Both the position numbers and the translations under genes were made by a program. The notes under the pieces are model-generated. The model did not search any database, was not told the origin of the DNA, and saw nothing but the letters and a program-made list of their open reading frames with translations. From Sulfurivermis sp040755915 (GTDB lineage Bacteria > Pseudomonadota > Gammaproteobacteria > Thiohalomonadales > Thiohalomonadaceae): 44,353 bases of DNA. The DNA is taken from the NCBI GenBank assembly GCA_040755915.1, contig JBFLWM010000040.1:1-44353 (forward strand). Reading direction: 5' to 3'. Each line of letters starts with the position of its first letter. The stretch's first letter is position 1. Shown here one piece after another: positions 24,785-33,991 of this stretch.

Positions 24785-25867
24785 TCAATCGATGCAGGAC
24801 TGGCCGTTGCGCACGAAGGGCGGCTTCACCACGCGCGCCTTCAGGCGCTTGCCGCGGATGTCCACCTCACACTCCGTCACCTCGCCCGCCGGCACGCGGG
24901 CCAGCGCCACGGCACGCCCCAGGCTGGGGGAGAAGGTGCCCGAGGTGATCTCGCCGGCGCCCTGCGCGGTAAATACCTGCTGGTGGCTGCGCAGCACACC
25001 CTTGTCTTCCAGCACCAGGCCGATCAGCTGCTGCGGCACGCCGGCACTGCGCTGCGCCTCCAGCACCGGGCGGCCGATGAAATCACGCCCCTGCGGCTCC
25101 CAGGCCACGGTCCAGGCCAGACCGGACACCAGCGGCGTGGTGTCCTCGTCCATGTCCTGGCCGTACAGATTCATGCCCGCCTCCAGGCGCAGCGTGTCGC
25201 GCGCGCCGAGGCCACAGGGCTTTACCTCCTGGGCATACAGATCGTTCCACAGCTCCTCGGCATGCTCCGCCGGCACCATGATCTCGTAGCCGTCCTCACC
25301 GGTATAGCCGGTGCGGGCGATGAACAGACTGCCGGATTCCACCGCAGCAAAACGCGCCAGCTGCGGCGCGGCGCCGATGCGCGTGCCCAGCGCGGCCTGT
25401 GCCTTGGCACGGGCGTTGGGGCCCTGCACCGCGATCATCGCCAGTTCCTCCTGCACGTCCACCTCGACCCCGAAGGACGGGGCATGGCGGCGCAGCCAGG
25501 CGATGTCCTTGTTGCGGGTGCCGGCGTTGACCACCATGCGGAACCAGACCGGGTCCATATAGTAAACGATCAGGTCGTCGATCACCCCGCCGCGCTCGTT
25601 GAGCATGCAGCTGTAGATGGCCTTGCCGGCCACGGTCAGACGTGCCACGTCATTGGCCAGCAGATAGCGCAGGAAGTCGCTCACCCGCGCCCCGCGCAGG
25701 TCCACCACGCACATGTGCGACACGTCGAACATGCCGGCATCGCGCCGCACCTGATGGTGCTCCTCGATTTGCGAACCGTAGTGGATCGGCATGTCCCAGC
25801 CGGCGAAATCCACCATCTTCGCCCCCAGCGCCACATGCGCCTCATACAACGGTGTTCTGTTGCCCAA
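24785..25867 (-). CDS. gcvT: Glycine cleavage system T protein (aminomethyltransferase)
   Basis: GcvT transfers the methylene group from lipoyl-GcvH to tetrahydrofolate, releasing ammonia. The 360-residue product needs a TTG start at 25867 (product begins with the initiator, then GNRTPLYEAHVALGAKMVDFAGWDMPIHYG). It is preceded by AGGAGA at 8 bases, and no ATG lies between the lipA stop and the conserved N-terminus. Conserved regions are FDVSHMCVVDLRG, GGVIDDLIVYY, TGYTGEDGYEI and GLGARDTLRLEAGMNLYGQDMDE (folate-binding). It follows lipA by 25 bases. Confidence 0.95.
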   Translation of the reverse strand: MGNRTPLYEAHVALGAKMVDFAGWDMPIHYGSQIEEHHQVRRDAGMFDVSHMCVVDLRGARVSDFLRYLLANDVARLTVAGKAIYSCMLNERGGVIDDLIVYYMDPVWFRMVVNAGTRNKDIAWLRRHAPSFGVEVDVQEELAMIAVQGPNARAKAQAALGTRIGAAPQLARFAAVESGSLFIARTGYTGEDGYEIMVPAEHAEELWNDLYAQEVKPCGLGARDTLRLEAGMNLYGQDMDEDTTPLVSGLAWTVAWEPQGRDFIGRPVLEAQRSAGVPQQLIGLVLEDKGVLRSHQQVFTAQGAGEITSGTFSPSLGRAVALARVPAGEVTECEVDIRGKRLKARVVKPPFVRNGQSCID

Positions 25868-25892
25868 AATGCTTCTCCTGTCAGACTGCGAT

Positions 25893-26783
25893 CTATTCTT
25901 CGGCGTGATACGAACTGCGCACCAGCGGGCCGGCCTTGACCCAGGCAAACCCCAGCGCCTCCGCCTCACGGGCATAGGCGGCGAAGGTGTCGGGGTGCAC
26001 ATACTCCCGGACCGGCAGGTGCTGGCGCGTCGGACGCAGGTACTGGCCCAGGGCCAGCCGGCTCACCCCGGCCCGGCGCAGGTCGCGCATCACCGCCACC
26101 ACCTCGTCAAAACTCTCGCCCAGTCCCAGCATCAGTGCCGACTTGGCCTCCACCCCCGCCTGCGCCGCGGCCAGTTCCAGCAGGCGCAGCGAGCGCTCGT
26201 ACTTCGCCCCCTTGCGCACCGTGCGGTAGAGCGACGGCACCGTCTCCACGTTGTGGCCCCAGACGAAGGCCGGCGCGGCGGCGCACAGCGATGCGACGGC
26301 CAGTTCCTGGCAGCCGCGGAAGTCCGGGGTGAGCACCTCCAGACCGATGGCCGGCCGCCGTGCACGCAGCTCGCGCAGGGTGGCGGCGAAGATGCCGGCA
26401 CCGCCATCGGGCAGCTCGTCGCGGTTCACCGAGGTGAGCACCACATAATCCAGCCCCATCTGCGCCACCGCCTCCGCCACCCGGCGCGGCTCGTCCAGGT
26501 CCACGGTGCCGGGCCGTCCGGTCTTCACCGCGCAGAAACCGCAGGCACGGGTGCAGGTGTCGCCCAGCAGCATGATGCTGGCGGTACCGCGGCTCCAGCA
26601 CTCGCCGCGGTTGGGGCAGCGCGCCTCCTCGCACACCGTGTGCAGGCCATGGCCATGCACCCGCTGTGCGGTGGCCGCATAGTCTCCCGCCGCCAGTGAC
26701 TGGCGCACCCACGCCGGCATGCGTCCGACGTTGGGCTGCGCCGAGTGGTCGAAGACAGGAATGACGGTGCTGCTGCGGCTCAT
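25893..26783 (-). CDS. lipA: Lipoyl synthase
   Basis: LipA is a radical-SAM enzyme that inserts two sulfurs into protein-bound octanoate to make lipoate. The 296-residue product has both iron-sulfur motifs: the auxiliary cluster CX4CX5C (C51, C56, C62) and the radical-SAM CX3CX2C (C77, C81, C84). It also has LTSVNRDELPDGG, PDFRGC and the conserved C-terminal RSSYHAEE. It is the first gene behind the glycine riboswitch. No lipB is nearby. The context says its output serves GcvH, though other lipoylated enzymes would also need it. Confidence 0.97.
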   Translation of the reverse strand: MSRSSTVIPVFDHSAQPNVGRMPAWVRQSLAAGDYAATAQRVHGHGLHTVCEEARCPNRGECWSRGTASIMLLGDTCTRACGFCAVKTGRPGTVDLDEPRRVAEAVAQMGLDYVVLTSVNRDELPDGGAGIFAATLRELRARRPAIGLEVLTPDFRGCQELAVASLCAAAPAFVWGHNVETVPSLYRTVRKGAKYERSLRLLELAAAQAGVEAKSALMLGLGESFDEVVAVMRDLRRAGVSRLALGQYLRPTRQHLPVREYVHPDTFAAYAREAEALGFAWVKAGPLVRSSYHAEE

Positions 26784-26830
26784 GCCTTTTTACCCCTGCG
26801 GGATCGGGAGATCGCGCCTACACAACTGCC

Positions 26831-26872
26831 AAAAAAAAGGGGCGACGCAAGGCCCCAGCCTTGCGTCGCCCC
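26831..26872 (-). terminator. Riboswitch-linked intrinsic terminator before lipA
   Basis: On the minus strand, a perfect 14-base stem (ggggcgacgcaagg / ccttgcgtcgcccc) with a 6-base loop is followed by eight T residues. It begins directly at the 3' end of the second glycine aptamer and lies 47 bases before the lipA ATG. This is the expression platform expected for glycine-relieved termination. Confidence 0.95.
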
Positions 26873-27028
26873 TCTGTCCCTTGCACCTGAGAGCTTTAAC
26901 CCCTTCGGCGGGCTGATCAACAGCCTCTCTCCAGAGCCGACCGGAATGACGCGGTCCTTTTGCCTGAGCGAGTGTCCGGGCGGTTTGCGCCTTCGGCGGC
27001 AGGGCGGGCCTGCTCTCTCCCACGACTT
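26873..27028 (-). promoter_or_regulatory. Tandem glycine riboswitch (two aptamers)
   Basis: Reading the minus strand, aptamer 1 (about 27026-26950) shows GGGAGAGAGC, GCCGCCGAAGGCGCAA and CTCAGGCAAAAGGAC. Aptamer 2 (about 26935-26873) shows CTCTGGAGAGAG, CCGCCGAAGGGG, AGCTCTCAGG and AAGGGACAGAGG. These are the conserved cores of the tandem glycine riboswitch, joined by a short linker. The P1 strand of aptamer 2 (CAGAGG) abuts the terminator stem, so glycine binding could prevent terminator folding and turn the lipA-gcvTH-gcvP genes on. A -10-like TATAGT lies just upstream at 27045-27050. The direction of control is inferred from the known family behaviour. Confidence 0.95.
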
Positions 27029-27044
27029 CTAGGGTCGGTGCGGC

Positions 27045-27050
27045 ACTATA
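27045..27050 (-). promoter_or_regulatory. Candidate -10 element for the riboswitch transcript
   Basis: TATAGT on the minus strand lies about 20 bases before aptamer 1 and right after the ubiI stop (27065). The -35 region would fall inside ubiI and has no good match. Confidence 0.4.
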
Positions 27051-27064
27051 ACCCGGGCGCAGGT

Positions 27065-28276
27065 TTAATGGCGAGGCCCCCGCGCCAGCGGCGGCAGGTC
27101 GCCGGCCAGTCCCATGCCGTGACGCATGAAGAAATTCTTCACCGGGTGCAGGCGGTCGGCCAGGCCCAGGCCGAGGTTGCGCAACTGAACCAGCGGAATT
27201 TTGTCGTTGCTGAACAAGCGCTTGAACACATCCATCGCCCCCACCATGGCGATGTTGTCGCCCTTGCGCCAGCGCTCGTAGCGGCGCAGCAGGCTCAGGC
27301 TGCCGATATCGCGGTGCCCGGCATGGAGCAGCACCTCGGCCAGGGCAGCCACATCCAGCATACCGATATTGAGTCCCTGCCCGGCCAGGGGATGCAGGGC
27401 GTGGGCGGCATTGCCGGCCAGGGCCAGGCGCGCCAGGACGTAGCGGTCGGCGTGTTGCAGGCGCAGGGGGAACACGCCGCGCGGCCCCACCGACTCCATG
27501 CGCCCCAGGCTGTCGCCGAAGGCCTGCTGCAACTGATCGAGGAACTCGCCCGCCGGCAGGGTGCGCAGCACCTCGGCCTGCTCATGGCCGGTGGACCAGA
27601 CGATGGAGCTGTAACCCTCGGGCAGGGGCAGGAAGGCGAGCGGGCCGGTCGGCAGGAAACGTTGCCAGGCCGCGTTCTGGTGATGGCGTGAGGTCTGCAC
27701 GGTGGCCACCAGTGCGCTCTGGTCATAGGCCCAGCCGGTGCTGTCGATACCCGCCTGCTCGCGCACCCAGGAGGTGGTGCCGTCGGTGCCGACCAGCAGC
27801 TGCGCCGTGAGGGTGCGGCCGTCGGCGAGGAACAGCTGCGCCGTATCGTCGCCCAGTTGCAGGCCGGTGGCATGGGCCGGGCAGAGAAAGTCGATGTTGT
27901 CGAACTCGCCCAGGCGATCGAGCAGCGCGGCGAGGATCACCCGGTTCTCGACGATGTGGCCGAGGTCGGGCTCGCCCAGCTCGGTGCAGTCGAAATGAAT
28001 GGCGCCGTTACCGCAGGCATCCCACACATGCATCGCCTCGTAGGGCTGCACGCGCCGCGCCACCATGCCCTCCCAGGCGCCGACGGCGGCAAACACGTTC
28101 TGCGTCGCGCGGGTGATGGCGCTGACGCGGATGTCGAAATCACCGGGAGGGAAGCTGCGCGGTGCCGCCACCGGCTCCACCACCGCCACGCGCAGCCGTG
28201 AGCCGCCCAGGGCACAGGCCAGCGAGGCGCCCACCATGCCGCCGCCGATGATGGCGATGTCGTAATCCGTTTTCAT
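27065..28276 (-). CDS. ubiI: UbiI/VisC-like FAD-dependent hydroxylase
   Basis: This is a flavoprotein monooxygenase of the UbiH/UbiF/VisC/COQ6 family that hydroxylates the ubiquinone ring. The ATG at 28276 (MKTDYDIAIIGGGMVGASLACAL) is preferred; an in-frame TTG 18 bases upstream is less likely. The 403-residue product shows the dinucleotide motif GGGMVG, FDIRVSAITRATQNVF, the DG motif LLVGTDGTTSWVRE, and ALAGNAAHALHPLAGQGLNIGMLD (FAD ribityl contact). The position downstream of ubiH, as visC in E. coli, supports the UbiI assignment, but sequence alone cannot separate UbiI from UbiF. Confidence 0.9.
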   Translation of the reverse strand: MKTDYDIAIIGGGMVGASLACALGGSRLRVAVVEPVAAPRSFPPGDFDIRVSAITRATQNVFAAVGAWEGMVARRVQPYEAMHVWDACGNGAIHFDCTELGEPDLGHIVENRVILAALLDRLGEFDNIDFLCPAHATGLQLGDDTAQLFLADGRTLTAQLLVGTDGTTSWVREQAGIDSTGWAYDQSALVATVQTSRHHQNAAWQRFLPTGPLAFLPLPEGYSSIVWSTGHEQAEVLRTLPAGEFLDQLQQAFGDSLGRMESVGPRGVFPLRLQHADRYVLARLALAGNAAHALHPLAGQGLNIGMLDVAALAEVLLHAGHRDIGSLSLLRRYERWRKGDNIAMVGAMDVFKRLFSNDKIPLVQLRNLGLGLADRLHPVKNFFMRHGMGLAGDLPPLARGPRH

Positions 28277-28322
28277 GTCGTTTCTGCCCACCAATCTGTG
28301 TCCGCCAATGAACGCTATGCGT

Positions 28323-29588
28323 TCATTTGTTGACGCCGTGCGCCAACGGCAATCCGCAAGCCAGCCGCGGCAAATGACCGATCAGCCCCATCGCCTGCCG
28401 TGCCAGCAGATGCCTGGCCGGCGGCAGGGCGTCCAGCGCCAGCAGGCCGAGGTTGCGCGCCAGCTTCAGCGGCGGCAGGTTGTTGGAATAGGTGCGCACC
28501 AGACCGTCGGTGAAGGCCGCGGTACGCAGGTAGTCGGGCCGGCGCCAGCGCGCATAGTCCTGCAACGCCGTCATGCTGCCGATGTCCTCGCCGCGTGCCA
28601 CGGCAGCGGCGATCACCTGCGCCAGCGCCGCCACATCGCGCAGGCCGAGGTTGAAGCCCTGCCCGGCCACCGGGTGAATGGCATGGGCGGCATTGCCGAT
28701 GAAGGCGACACGTGCACTGGCCGCCTCGCGCACGAAGCGCAGCACCAGCGGGTAGGCCTGGCGCTCCGAGGTGCGCAGGAAACGGCCGGCACGGTAGCCG
28801 AAGCGCTGCTGCAGCCGTTGCAGGAATTCCGCGTCGCTCAACGCGAGCAGTGGGTCCACCTGGCCATCGCGCGCCGTCCATACCAGCGACCAGCGCCGAC
28901 CGCGCAGCGCCTGGTCGGCATCGCCGGGCGGATCGCAGGGCAGCAGTGCCAGCGGGCCGGTGTCGGTGAAACGTTCGTAGGCGGTATTGCCGTGCGGCCG
29001 ATCGCTGGTGACGGTGGCGATCACGGCGGTCTGCCCATAGCCCAGTTCCCAGGTGCGCGCACCGATCTGCTCGCGCACGGTGGAACGGCCACCGTCGGCC
29101 GCCACCAGCAGGCGCGCACGCAGCGTGCGCGGCGCACCCGTGTGCAGCAACTGCACCGCCACGCCATCCTCCTCCACCTGCACGGCAACCAGTTCGGCCG
29201 GGCACAACAGCTCGACGTTGGCGCACTGCGCCAGCGCGGCGGTAAGCGTGGCGCCGATGACGCGACCCTCCACCACGTAGCCGAGGGCGGCAACATTTTC
29301 TTCCATCGCCTCCAGATGCGCCGTGCCGAAACCGCCGCGCTCGGAGACATGGATGTGTTCGATGGCAGTGACCCCGCGTGCTGCCATCGCCTCCCATACA
29401 CCCATGCTGTGCAGGATGCGCTGCGAGCCCGCCGCCAGGGCGATGGCGCGCGCATCGAAGGCAGGCTGCGCCGCGGAATCGTAGGGCACCGCCTCCACCA
29501 GGGCGATGGACAACGGCAGGTCCTTGAGCGCCAGCGCCAGGCTGGCACCGGCCATGCCGCCGCCGATGATGACGATGTCGTAGATCAT
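28323..29588 (-). CDS. ubiH: UbiH-like 2-octaprenyl-6-methoxyphenol hydroxylase
   Basis: This is a second flavin hydroxylase of ubiquinone synthesis, 421 residues. It starts MIYDIVIIGGGMAGASLALAL and includes FDARAIALAAGSQRIL, LLVAADGGRSTVREQIG, and AFIGNAAHAIHPVAGQGFNLGLRDVAAL. The order pepP-ubiH-ubiI is that of E. coli, which supports the identity. It lies 9 bases after the pepP stop. A small inverted repeat (aatgaacgc / gcgttcatt, 28307-28327) overlaps its stop and reuses the word seen in the element at 3001. Confidence 0.93.
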   Translation of the reverse strand: MIYDIVIIGGGMAGASLALALKDLPLSIALVEAVPYDSAAQPAFDARAIALAAGSQRILHSMGVWEAMAARGVTAIEHIHVSERGGFGTAHLEAMEENVAALGYVVEGRVIGATLTAALAQCANVELLCPAELVAVQVEEDGVAVQLLHTGAPRTLRARLLVAADGGRSTVREQIGARTWELGYGQTAVIATVTSDRPHGNTAYERFTDTGPLALLPCDPPGDADQALRGRRWSLVWTARDGQVDPLLALSDAEFLQRLQQRFGYRAGRFLRTSERQAYPLVLRFVREAASARVAFIGNAAHAIHPVAGQGFNLGLRDVAALAQVIAAAVARGEDIGSMTALQDYARWRRPDYLRTAAFTDGLVRTYSNNLPPLKLARNLGLLALDALPPARHLLARQAMGLIGHLPRLACGLPLAHGVNK

Positions 29589-29597
29589 GATTGCACG

Positions 29598-30962
<1,365 letters not shown>

Positions 30963-30975
30963 GGTGCAATCAGGC

Positions 30976-31551
30976 TCAGTGCAGGGTAGGGTCCGTCTGC
31001 GGCGCGGCACGGGTGGGGTTGAGTTCCTCATTCACCAGCAGGACCGCGGTACGCACGTATTCCAGCAATTCGGTGTAGGCCTCTTCGTCTTCCTCGCTGT
31101 CGCCCACGTCATAGCTGCCGGCACGCGACAGCTGCACCAGGTCACGCAGCGCCTCGCCGCTGTCGCCCGGCATCTTCGCCACATCCTTCAGGCCGCCCAG
31201 ACTCATGCCGAGGAGAAAGCCCTGGCACCACTCGCCCAGCGCCTCCACCCGCTCCGCCAGCGGCTGATCATCGCCGGGCAACAGGGGCTGGAAATCCAGC
31301 AGCGAATCATTGAGCTGGGCGACCACCGCCTGACGCAGGCCCTCCAGCGTGGCCGCGGCCTCCTGTGCCAGGACATCACCGGCATTCAGCTCCGGTGCGA
31401 CATGCCCCAGCCACTGCTCGCGCGTCAGACCGTGGGCTGCGCACAACCAGCCGGCCAGGACACCGTGACACTCGGCCACGCTCATCTCCGCATCGAGACG
31501 GCGCAGGGCGGCGTCGACCAGGGCGCCGGCATCATTGGGGGTATCACTCAT
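30976..31551 (-). CDS. ygfB: YgfB/UPF0149 family protein
   Basis: The 191-residue, acidic, mostly helical cytosolic protein begins MSDTPNDAGALVDAALRRLDAEMSVAECHGVLAGWLCA. The EWCQGFLLGM motif and the acidic VGDSEEDEEAYTELLEYVRTAVLLV segment are typical of UPF0149. GGAGAG five bases before the ATG sets the start. It is the first gene of the minus-strand ygfB-pepP-ubiH-ubiI group and is divergent from the zapA group. Molecular function is unproven; a YgfB homologue in Pseudomonas has been linked to regulation of antibiotic resistance. Confidence 0.93.
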   Translation of the reverse strand: MSDTPNDAGALVDAALRRLDAEMSVAECHGVLAGWLCAAHGLTREQWLGHVAPELNAGDVLAQEAAATLEGLRQAVVAQLNDSLLDFQPLLPGDDQPLAERVEALGEWCQGFLLGMSLGGLKDVAKMPGDSGEALRDLVQLSRAGSYDVGDSEEDEEAYTELLEYVRTAVLLVNEELNPTRAAPQTDPTLH

Positions 31552-31644
31552 GGACTCTCCAGGCAAGACGGCGGGCAGGCCGCGCAAAGTGGGATGATCG
31601 TAGCATCGCCACCACGGCGACAACACCCCACAGCGGACGTGACA

Positions 31645-31673
31645 TTGACCGCTTATCGCCACCGCTCTATAGT
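31645..31673 (+). promoter_or_regulatory. Strong sigma-70 promoter for the zapA group
   Basis: TTGACC (31645-31650) and TATAGT (31668-31673) are separated by exactly 17 bases, matching consensus at 5 of 6 positions each. It lies 65 bases before the small coiled-coil gene and probably drives it together with zapA. Confidence 0.75.
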
Positions 31674-31737
31674 GGATTCGCTTTTTACGGCAGCTGCCGC
31701 TTTCGTGTCATCACCCAACCAACGCCGCCCGTCGACC

Positions 31738-31947
31738 ATGAAGGACGAACTGGACATCAACATTCTGGAACGCCGTGTGGATGAACTCATCCGCGCCGTG
31801 GACCGGCTGCGCGACGAAAACCTGTCCCTGCGCGAACAGCAGTCCTCGCTGCTGGCCGAGCGCGCCAAGCTGCTGGAAAAGACCGAGCTGGCGCGCACCC
31901 GCGTGGAGGCGATGATTCACCGCATCAAGGCGATGGAGCAGGGCTGA
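31738..31947 (+). CDS. Small coiled-coil protein (TIGR02449-like), upstream of zapA
   Basis: The 69-residue product (starts MKDELDINILERRVDELI) is almost wholly predicted coiled coil, with heptads rich in Leu, Glu and Arg. The position directly before zapA and the size match the TIGR02449 family of gammaproteobacteria. It resembles ZapB in size and coiled-coil character, so a division-related role together with ZapA is plausible but not shown. Its stop is 1 base from the zapA ATG, so the two are translationally coupled. The ATG at 31738 is the first in-frame ATG with a conserved-looking N-terminus. Confidence 0.85.
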   Translation: MKDELDINILERRVDELIRAVDRLRDENLSLREQQSSLLAERAKLLEKTELARTRVEAMIHRIKAMEQG

Positions 31948-31948
31948 C

Positions 31949-32269
31949 ATGGCCGCCAATGACATCCTGCAGGTGCCGGTGCGCATCCTCGACAAGGAAT
32001 ACACCATCGCCTGCCCGGCGGAGGAGCGCGAAGGACTGCTGGAGTCGGCGCGCATTCTCAACGACAAGATGCGCGATATCCGCAGCAGCGGCAAGGTCAT
32101 CGGCAGCGAGCGCATTGCCGTCCTGGCGGCACTCAACATCACCCACGAACTGCTGCAACAACGCCACAACGGAAGCGGCTATACTGGTGACCTCGGCCGG
32201 CGTCTGCGCCGCCTGCAGGAACGCATCGAAGGCGCCCTGGAGAGCGAAGACCGCCAGCTCAAGCTGTAG
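31949..32269 (+). CDS. zapA: Cell division protein ZapA
   Basis: ZapA binds FtsZ and promotes bundling of filaments at the division ring. The 106-residue product has the family N-terminus (VPVRILDKEYTIACPAEEREGLLESARILNDKM), a central GSERIAVLAALNITHELL block and a C-terminal coiled-coil helix (RRLRRLQERIEGALESE). It is followed by 6S RNA and fau, the order found in E. coli and most gammaproteobacteria. Confidence 0.96.
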   Translation: MAANDILQVPVRILDKEYTIACPAEEREGLLESARILNDKMRDIRSSGKVIGSERIAVLAALNITHELLQQRHNGSGYTGDLGRRLRRLQERIEGALESEDRQLKL

Positions 32270-32291
32270 AATCAGCAAGACCCGTTCAACT

Positions 32292-32484
32292 ATGGGTGCC
32301 CCCTGCGGGGTTCGTTAGTCGCTGGGGATTTCTTGAGCCGATAATCACACCCCCGGGGCTGCTTGCGACGGTGTTGTGTGCATGTCCGCGCTGCGGAAAG
32401 CCTGATACGCCGACCGGCAGTCCCACTTGAGCCATTGGGTTCAAGGAGCAACAGCGACGACGGCCCAGGCGGAGGGCACCCTCC
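32292..32484 (+). ncRNA. ssrS: 6S RNA
   Basis: The gap between zapA and fau holds a roughly 190-base RNA gene with 6S features. The terminal stem is GGGTGCCC (32294-32301) pairing with GGGCACCC (32474-32481). The 5' side of the central bubble is CTGGGGATTTCTTGAGCCGATAATC split over the 32322-32346 region. Further on are TGCATGTCCGCGCTGCGGAAAGCCTG, and the conserved TTGAGCC / GGGTTCAAGG hairpin at 32428-32448 followed by AGCAACAGCG. 6S RNA mimics an open promoter, sequesters sigma-70 polymerase in stationary phase and templates pRNA. The exact ends are estimated from pairing. Confidence 0.93.
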
Positions 32485-32513
32485 CTATTTGCGCGAGATC
32501 GACAAAGCGTAAG

Positions 32514-33158
32514 ATGAGCAACATCAACCGCGCGCCACCGACCAACGATCTCGCGGCCCCCCCCGACCGCAACGCCATCCGCCGCCAGATGCGCCGCCAG
32601 CGCCGCGCCCTGTCGCCGGCTGCGAGGCGTGCGGCGGCGCTGGCGCTGGCACGGCAGCTCGGCAACTCCGCCCTGTTCCTGCGCAGCGAACACATCGCCT
32701 TTTATCTTGCCAACGACGGCGAGGTGGACCTGCAGCCCCTCATCGAGCGCGCCTGGGCCATGGGCAAGCAGTGCTACCTGCCGGTACTGAGTCCCGCCTT
32801 CCACAACCGCCTGTGGTTTGCCCCCTACCACCCCGACACACCGCTGCGCAGCAATCAGTTCCGCATCCTGGAACCGGCACTGTCCTGGCACGCCATGCGC
32901 CCAGCCAGCGCCATCGATCTGATGCTCACGCCGCTGGTGGCTTTCGATGCGGCGGGCAACCGTCTTGGCATGGGCGGCGGCTTCTACGATCGCACCCTGG
33001 CCTACCTGCAACATCGCAACCACTGGCGCAAGCCGCTCCTCATCGGCACCGCCTACGAGTTCCAGCAGGTGACGCAACTGCCCCACGCGACCTGGGACGT
33101 GCCGCTGCACGGGGTGGCCACCGAACAGGCCTTGTACCGCTGCGCGACCGGCCAATAA
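32514..33158 (+). CDS. fau: 5-formyltetrahydrofolate cyclo-ligase
   Basis: This enzyme uses ATP to convert 5-formyl- to 5,10-methenyl-tetrahydrofolate. The start at 32514 (MSNINRAPPTNDLAAPPDRNAIRRQMRRQRRAL) gives 214 residues; an earlier in-frame GTG/ATG would lie inside 6S RNA. The signature GNRLGMGGGFYDRTLAYL (ATP and folate binding) and the terminal LPHATWDVPLHGVATE are present. It is the usual partner of 6S RNA (ssrS-ygfA in E. coli). The enzyme also connects functionally to the folate-using glycine cleavage genes nearby. Confidence 0.95.
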   Translation: MSNINRAPPTNDLAAPPDRNAIRRQMRRQRRALSPAARRAAALALARQLGNSALFLRSEHIAFYLANDGEVDLQPLIERAWAMGKQCYLPVLSPAFHNRLWFAPYHPDTPLRSNQFRILEPALSWHAMRPASAIDLMLTPLVAFDAAGNRLGMGGGFYDRTLAYLQHRNHWRKPLLIGTAYEFQQVTQLPHATWDVPLHGVATEQALYRCATGQ

Positions 33159-33160
33159 AA

Positions 33161-33180
33161 AACCCGCCTTGCGGCGGGTT
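33161..33180. terminator. Bidirectional terminator between fau and the 46-codon gene
   Basis: The stem aacccgcc / ggcgggtt with a TTGC loop is flanked by AAAAAA on the left and TTTC on the right. It can therefore end transcripts from fau on the plus strand and from the small minus-strand gene. Confidence 0.9.
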
Positions 33181-33202
33181 TCGGTGTTGCAACTCTCGTG
33201 GC

Positions 33203-33343
33203 TTAGTTGTTCTTGTTGGCCTCGGCCACCGTGGGCGCCGGCGCTGAGTCACGCATCATCGCCTGCGTAATTCCGGTAAAGAGGACCCCCATCGCTATCA
33301 GGGCAGCAAGCACCACGAGCAAGTCGGGTTTGCGTCTTCTCAT
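33203..33343 (-). CDS. Uncharacterised 46-residue membrane protein
   Basis: A short gene on the minus strand encodes 46 residues. A basic start (MRRRKPDL) leads to one hydrophobic helix (LLVVLAALIAMGVLFTGITQ) and a short polar tail rich in Ala, Pro and Asn ending EANKNN. GGAGGT lies 4-5 bases before the ATG. A promoter with exact 17-base spacing (TTGTCA and TATATA, 33404-33432) and a terminator at 33161-33180 complete a free-standing transcription unit. The topology is probably N-in with the tail in the periplasm. I do not recognise a family. Evidence for a real gene comes from the full set of expression signals, not from homology. Confidence 0.75.
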   Translation of the reverse strand: MRRRKPDLLVVLAALIAMGVLFTGITQAMMRDSAPAPTVAEANKNN

Positions 33344-33403
33344 CCTGACCTCCACTACCTCTTCCCTGCCTCCCTGGCATCCGTCGCCTCATTGCGAATG
33401 GCC

Positions 33404-33432
33404 TATATAGCGCATGGTCTTTTGCCTGACAA
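33404..33432 (-). promoter_or_regulatory. Strong sigma-70 promoter for the 46-codon gene
   Basis: On the minus strand TTGTCA (33432-33427) and TATATA (33409-33404) are separated by exactly 17 bases, matching consensus at 5 of 6 positions each. The predicted leader to the ATG at 33343 is about 55 bases. Confidence 0.75.
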
Positions 33433-33524
33433 GAGGCCTGGGTCACAAAAATGCCCGTTTGGCCTTCTTTTTGCCCGTTTTAGCTACCATATCGACCTAT
33501 TGTCCCCCGGAAGAGCATGTTCCC

Positions 33525-33983
33525 ATGAATTACTGGCTGATGAAGTCCGAACCCGATGTCTTCGGCATCGACCACCTGGCAAACCGCCCCAAGCAGACCG
33601 AACACTGGGACGGCGTGCGCAACTACCAGGCCCGCAACATGCTGCGCGACCAGATGCAGGTGGGCGATCAGGTGTTCTTCTACCACTCCAACTGCAAGGT
33701 GCCGGGCATCGTCGGCATCGCCGAGATCGTCCGTGCCGGCTATCCCGACCATACCGCGCGCAATCCCGAGGGCAAGTACTACGACCCCAAGAGCACGGAA
33801 GACAAGCCCATCTGGTACATGGTGGATGTGCGCCTGGTGCGCAAGCTGAAGCGCACCATCAGCCTGGAGGAACTGAAGCAGCGAGCGGAGCTGGCGGACA
33901 TGCCTCTGGTGCGGCGCGGCAACCGCCTGTCGGTGATGCCGGTCGCGCCACAGGAATGGGAGGCGATCCTGGCGCTGGAATAA
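33525..33983 (+). CDS. EVE-domain protein
   Basis: The 152-residue product (MNYWLMKSEPDVFGIDHL) is a stand-alone EVE domain, a PUA-like fold thought to bind modified bases in DNA or RNA. Typical features are the N-terminal YWLMKSEP, HWDGVRNYQARNMLRD, GDQVFFYHSNCKVPGIVGIAEI and the C-terminal RLSVMPVAPQEWEAI. The ATG at 33525 fits the family; earlier in-frame codons are poorly conserved. It is a single gene between convergent or divergent neighbours and has no restriction or modification genes beside it. The target modification is unknown. Confidence 0.93.
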   Translation: MNYWLMKSEPDVFGIDHLANRPKQTEHWDGVRNYQARNMLRDQMQVGDQVFFYHSNCKVPGIVGIAEIVRAGYPDHTARNPEGKYYDPKSTEDKPIWYMVDVRLVRKLKRTISLEELKQRAELADMPLVRRGNRLSVMPVAPQEWEAILALE

Positions 33984-33991
33984 CGCCGGAG

